A DNA stretch of 64,000 nt from Acidimicrobiia bacterium (GTDB lineage Bacteria; Actinomycetota; Acidimicrobiia; Acidimicrobiales; Poriferisodalaceae). Both the position numbers and the translations under genes were made by a program. Shown here piece by piece: positions 62,000 through 64,000 of this stretch (its first letter is position 1; every line of letters starts with the position of its first letter). Under the pieces are notes generated by a model, which saw only the letters and a list, made by a program, of their open reading frames with translations, was not told the DNA's origin and did not search any database. The stretch spans positions 1 to 64,000 of the forward strand of contig JAJDTF010000018.1 in NCBI GenBank assembly GCA_022827265.1. The letters are read 5' to 3'.

Positions 62000-64000
62000 T
62001 CAGATGCTCTCGGCTGCCGCAAGGCTGTCGGGATCGACGTCCTGACCGGCCGCCATGGCGGCAAAGATCTCGGGCGGTTCCTGCCACGGATCGACCGGGC
62101 TGCCGGCTCTCGCCGCCTCGATTGCCTCCCACACGCGCTGGGGGCTCATTGGCATGTCGATATGGCGGATGCCGAGATGCGCCACGGCATCGATGACGGC
62201 ATTCTGCAGCGCCGGTGTCGACCCGATAGTGCTGGCCTCGCCGATGCCTTTCGCTCCCAGCGGGTTGAGCGGCGAGGGCGTCTGGGTGCTGTGCACCTCG
62301 AAGCTGGGGAACTCGGCGGCCGACGGGAACAGGTAGGTCATCAGCGTGCCCGTCTGGGGGTTGCCGTCGGCGTCGAAGACCACTTCCTCGTACAGCGTCT
62401 GCGCAGCACCCTGGGCGATGCCGCCGTGCTGCTGGCCGGCAAGCAGCAGCGGGTTGATCACCGTGCCCGCGTCGTCGACCGCGATGTGGCGCAGGTAGTG
62501 GACTTCGCCCGTGTCGGTGTCGACCTCCACGACCGCGATGTGCGCGCCGAAGGGGAAGCTGGCCTCGCCCTGGTCGAAGTCGAGCTGCGCTGCGAGGCCC
62601 GGGTCGATGGGCTCGCCTCGTTCGGCCGCAGTGGTCTCGGCTTCGGTCGGGTCGTCGAGCAGCCCGTCCGGGGCATCGTCGACCGCCGTGGCCAACTGTG
62701 CCCAGTCGACGGATCGGGCCGGCACGCCGGCCACGCTGAACGTGCCCACCGCGGCATCGAGCACGATGTCGTCGACGCTGGCCTCGAGCAGGTGCGCTGC
62801 CAGCCGCTGAGCCCGATCGATGAGCACGTCGGTGGCGTTGGCAACTGCCGAGCCGCCCACCTGAACCGAGCGGGAGCCGCCGGTGCCGCCACCGCGGGGC
62901 ACGAGGTCGGTGTCGGACTGGATGAATCCGATGCGCTCCACGTCGATACCGGTGCGCGCCGAGACGATCTGGGCGAACGTCGTGTGATGACCCTGCCCGT
63001 GTGCGCTGGTGCCGACGCGGATGGTGGCACCGCCGTCGGCTTCTACGCGCACCGCGGCGAACTCGCTGGTCAGACCGCCGGCAGTGATCTCCACGAAGCT
63101 GGCGATGCCGATGCCGAGCTGGCGCACGTCGCCGCGCTCGCGCCGGGCGCGCTGTTCGGCCCGCAGATCGTCGTAGCCGGCGAGCTCAACGGCACGCCGC
63201 AGGGGCAGGGCGTAATCGCCGCTGTCGTAGGTGACGCCGGTGAGCGTGTCGAAGGGGAAGGCGTCGGGCGAGATGAAGTTGCGCAGCCGGATCTCGATGG
63301 GATCGATGCCGGTCTCGATGGCTGCTTGATCGACAAGCCGTTCCAGCAAGGCAGCTGCCTCGGGTCGCCCAGCACCCCGGTAGGCGCCGGTGGGCGTCGT
63401 ATTGGTGACTGCCGTGGCCACGTCGAACCGGATCGACGGGAAGGCATACGTGCCATTGGACATGCGCTTGGTGCCCGCCGGCAGCATGGTGCCGATGTTG
63501 GGGTAGGCGCCGGTGTCGCCCACCAAGCGCACCCGCAGCCCGGTGAACGTGCCGTCGTCTCGCACGCCGAGCTCGGCGTACTGCACTTGCGCACGGCTGT
63601 GGGCCAGCGTGGTCATGTCCTCGCTGCGTCCCGGCGTCCAGGTGACCGGCCGGCCCAGCCGGTCCGCCAGCGCCGCCACCACGGTGTGCTCGTGATACAG
63701 GCCGGCCTTGGCGCCGAAGCCGCCGCCGACGTGGGGGGCGATGACGCGCAGCCGCCCGACGTCCCAGCTGAGCGCGCCGGCGAGCTGCATCTTCGTGAGG
63801 TGCGGCATCTGCGTGGCGCAGTACACGGTCATCCGGCCGTCGTCGCCGGGCACGGCGGCGCACGAATTCGGCTCGAGCGGCACCGCTGCGATCTTCTGGT
63901 TCACGTAGCGGCCCCGCACGACGCGAGCGGCGCCGTCGAGCGGATCGATGCCGGGCGGGTCGGTGATCTCGGTGGCCACGTTGTTGGGCCGTTCGTCGAA
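62000..64000 (-). CDS. Molybdenum hydroxylase large subunit (CoxL/aldehyde oxidase type), 5' end outside the window
   Basis: The frame is open to the right edge (667 codons visible). It has HVGGGFGAKAGLYHEHTVVAAL, AYRGAGRPEAAALLERLVDQ, HGQGHHTTFAQI, PLGAKGIGEASTIGS and the C-terminal domain. AYRGAGR is the form II-type active-site loop; form I CO dehydrogenase would have AYRCSFR. It is therefore more likely an aldehyde or other hydroxylase than a CO dehydrogenase. Medium and small subunits are not in the window. It lies 38 nt upstream of BKACE on the same strand. Confidence 0.88.
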   Translation of the reverse strand, partial: FDERPNNVATEITDPPGIDPLDGAARVVRGRYVNQKIAAVPLEPNSCAAVPGDDGRMTVYCATQMPHLTKMQLAGALSWDVGRLRVIAPHVGGGFGAKAGLYHEHTVVAALADRLGRPVTWTPGRSEDMTTLAHSRAQVQYAELGVRDDGTFTGLRVRLVGDTGAYPNIGTMLPAGTKRMSNGTYAFPSIRFDVATAVTNTTPTGAYRGAGRPEAAALLERLVDQAAIETGIDPIEIRLRNFISPDAFPFDTLTGVTYDSGDYALPLRRAVELAGYDDLRAEQRARRERGDVRQLGIGIASFVEITAGGLTSEFAAVRVEADGGATIRVGTSAHGQGHHTTFAQIVSARTGIDVERIGFIQSDTDLVPRGGGTGGSRSVQVGGSAVANATDVLIDRAQRLAAHLLEASVDDIVLDAAVGTFSVAGVPARSVDWAQLATAVDDAPDGLLDDPTEAETTAAERGEPIDPGLAAQLDFDQGEASFPFGAHIAVVEVDTDTGEVHYLRHIAVDDAGTVINPLLLAGQQHGGIAQGAAQTLYEEVVFDADGNPQTGTLMTYLFPSAAEFPSFEVHSTQTPSPLNPLGAKGIGEASTIGSTPALQNAVIDAVAHLGIRHIDMPMSPQRVWEAIEAARAGSPVDPWQEPPEIFAAMAAGQDVDPDSLAAAESI

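Noticed and set aside
62000-64000. CO dehydrogenase large subunit
   Set aside because: The active-site loop is AYRGAGR, not the AYRCSFR of true aerobic CO dehydrogenase.
1-64000. tRNA genes, rRNA genes, CRISPR arrays and complete insertion sequences
   Set aside because: None was recognised in the intergenic stretches; the selC tRNA, selA and selB must be outside the window.

Overview
The window is GC-rich chromosomal DNA, most likely from an uncultured actinobacterium of the Acidimicrobiia type. The evidence is a mycothione reductase (mycothiol chemistry), an F420-type luciferase-like oxidoreductase, a WhiB remnant, frequent GTG starts, and a cluster pgsA-like / gcvH / garA / merR / bifunctional nuclease / merR that resembles the gcvH-garA neighbourhood of mycobacteria. 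The genome reads UGA as selenocysteine: two selenoproteins (SelD and an ArsC-family reductase) lie in the window, each with in-frame UGA and a GGU-loop SECIS-like hairpin.

Layout. 1-5.5 kb: a type ISP restriction-modification enzyme on the minus strand. Its target-recognition end is broken into homologous modules in successive reading frames, behind an 11-copy CTCCG (CGGAG on the coding strand) tract. 6-12.5 kb: housekeeping genes (SRAP, HIT, phosphatidyltransferase, gcvH, garA, two MerR regulators, bifunctional nuclease, CapA lipoprotein). 12.5-26.3 kb: metabolism and repair (MsrB, LLM oxidoreductase, enoyl-CoA hydratase, Rieske oxygenase, class V aminotransferase, hydroxyisobutyrate-type dehydrogenase, acyl-CoA ligase, NicX-like dioxygenase, beta-lactamase-fold hydrolase, mycothione reductase).

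26.33-35.29 kb: an accessory defence island. It is bounded by a direct repeat that duplicates the 3' end of a 2-oxoglutarate dioxygenase gene, so it looks like an integration into that gene's 3' end. It holds a WhiB pseudogene, a compact AT-richer methyltransferase/endonuclease pair, and a minus-strand operon of m4C-type methyltransferase, 64-aa protein, SMC-like ATPase, unknown protein and SIR2-domain protein. Long palindromes overlap the start of that operon.

35.3-45.9 kb: a minus-strand series: serB, Sec-ArsC, gcvT, gcvP, DinB-like, nucleoside hydrolase, Sec-SelD, NadD-like and dioxygenase. 45.9-51.1 kb: ilvD, an MFS transporter, a thioesterase and a dihydropteroate-synthase-like gene. 51.2-57.1 kb: a second accessory stretch with a VapBC-type pair, a DUF222/HNH nuclease, two paralogous HsdR-N-type nuclease-domain proteins that share a leader with a possible Shine-Dalgarno-sequestering hairpin, and a lipoprotein. 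57.1-64 kb: molybdopterin oxidoreductase, tandem copies of a dispersed intergenic repeat, ferredoxin, a carnitine-dehydrogenase-like/BKACE pair, and a CoxL-type molybdenum hydroxylase cut by the right edge.

No tRNA, rRNA or CRISPR array was recognised. All calls are from reading the sequence; no database search was run.
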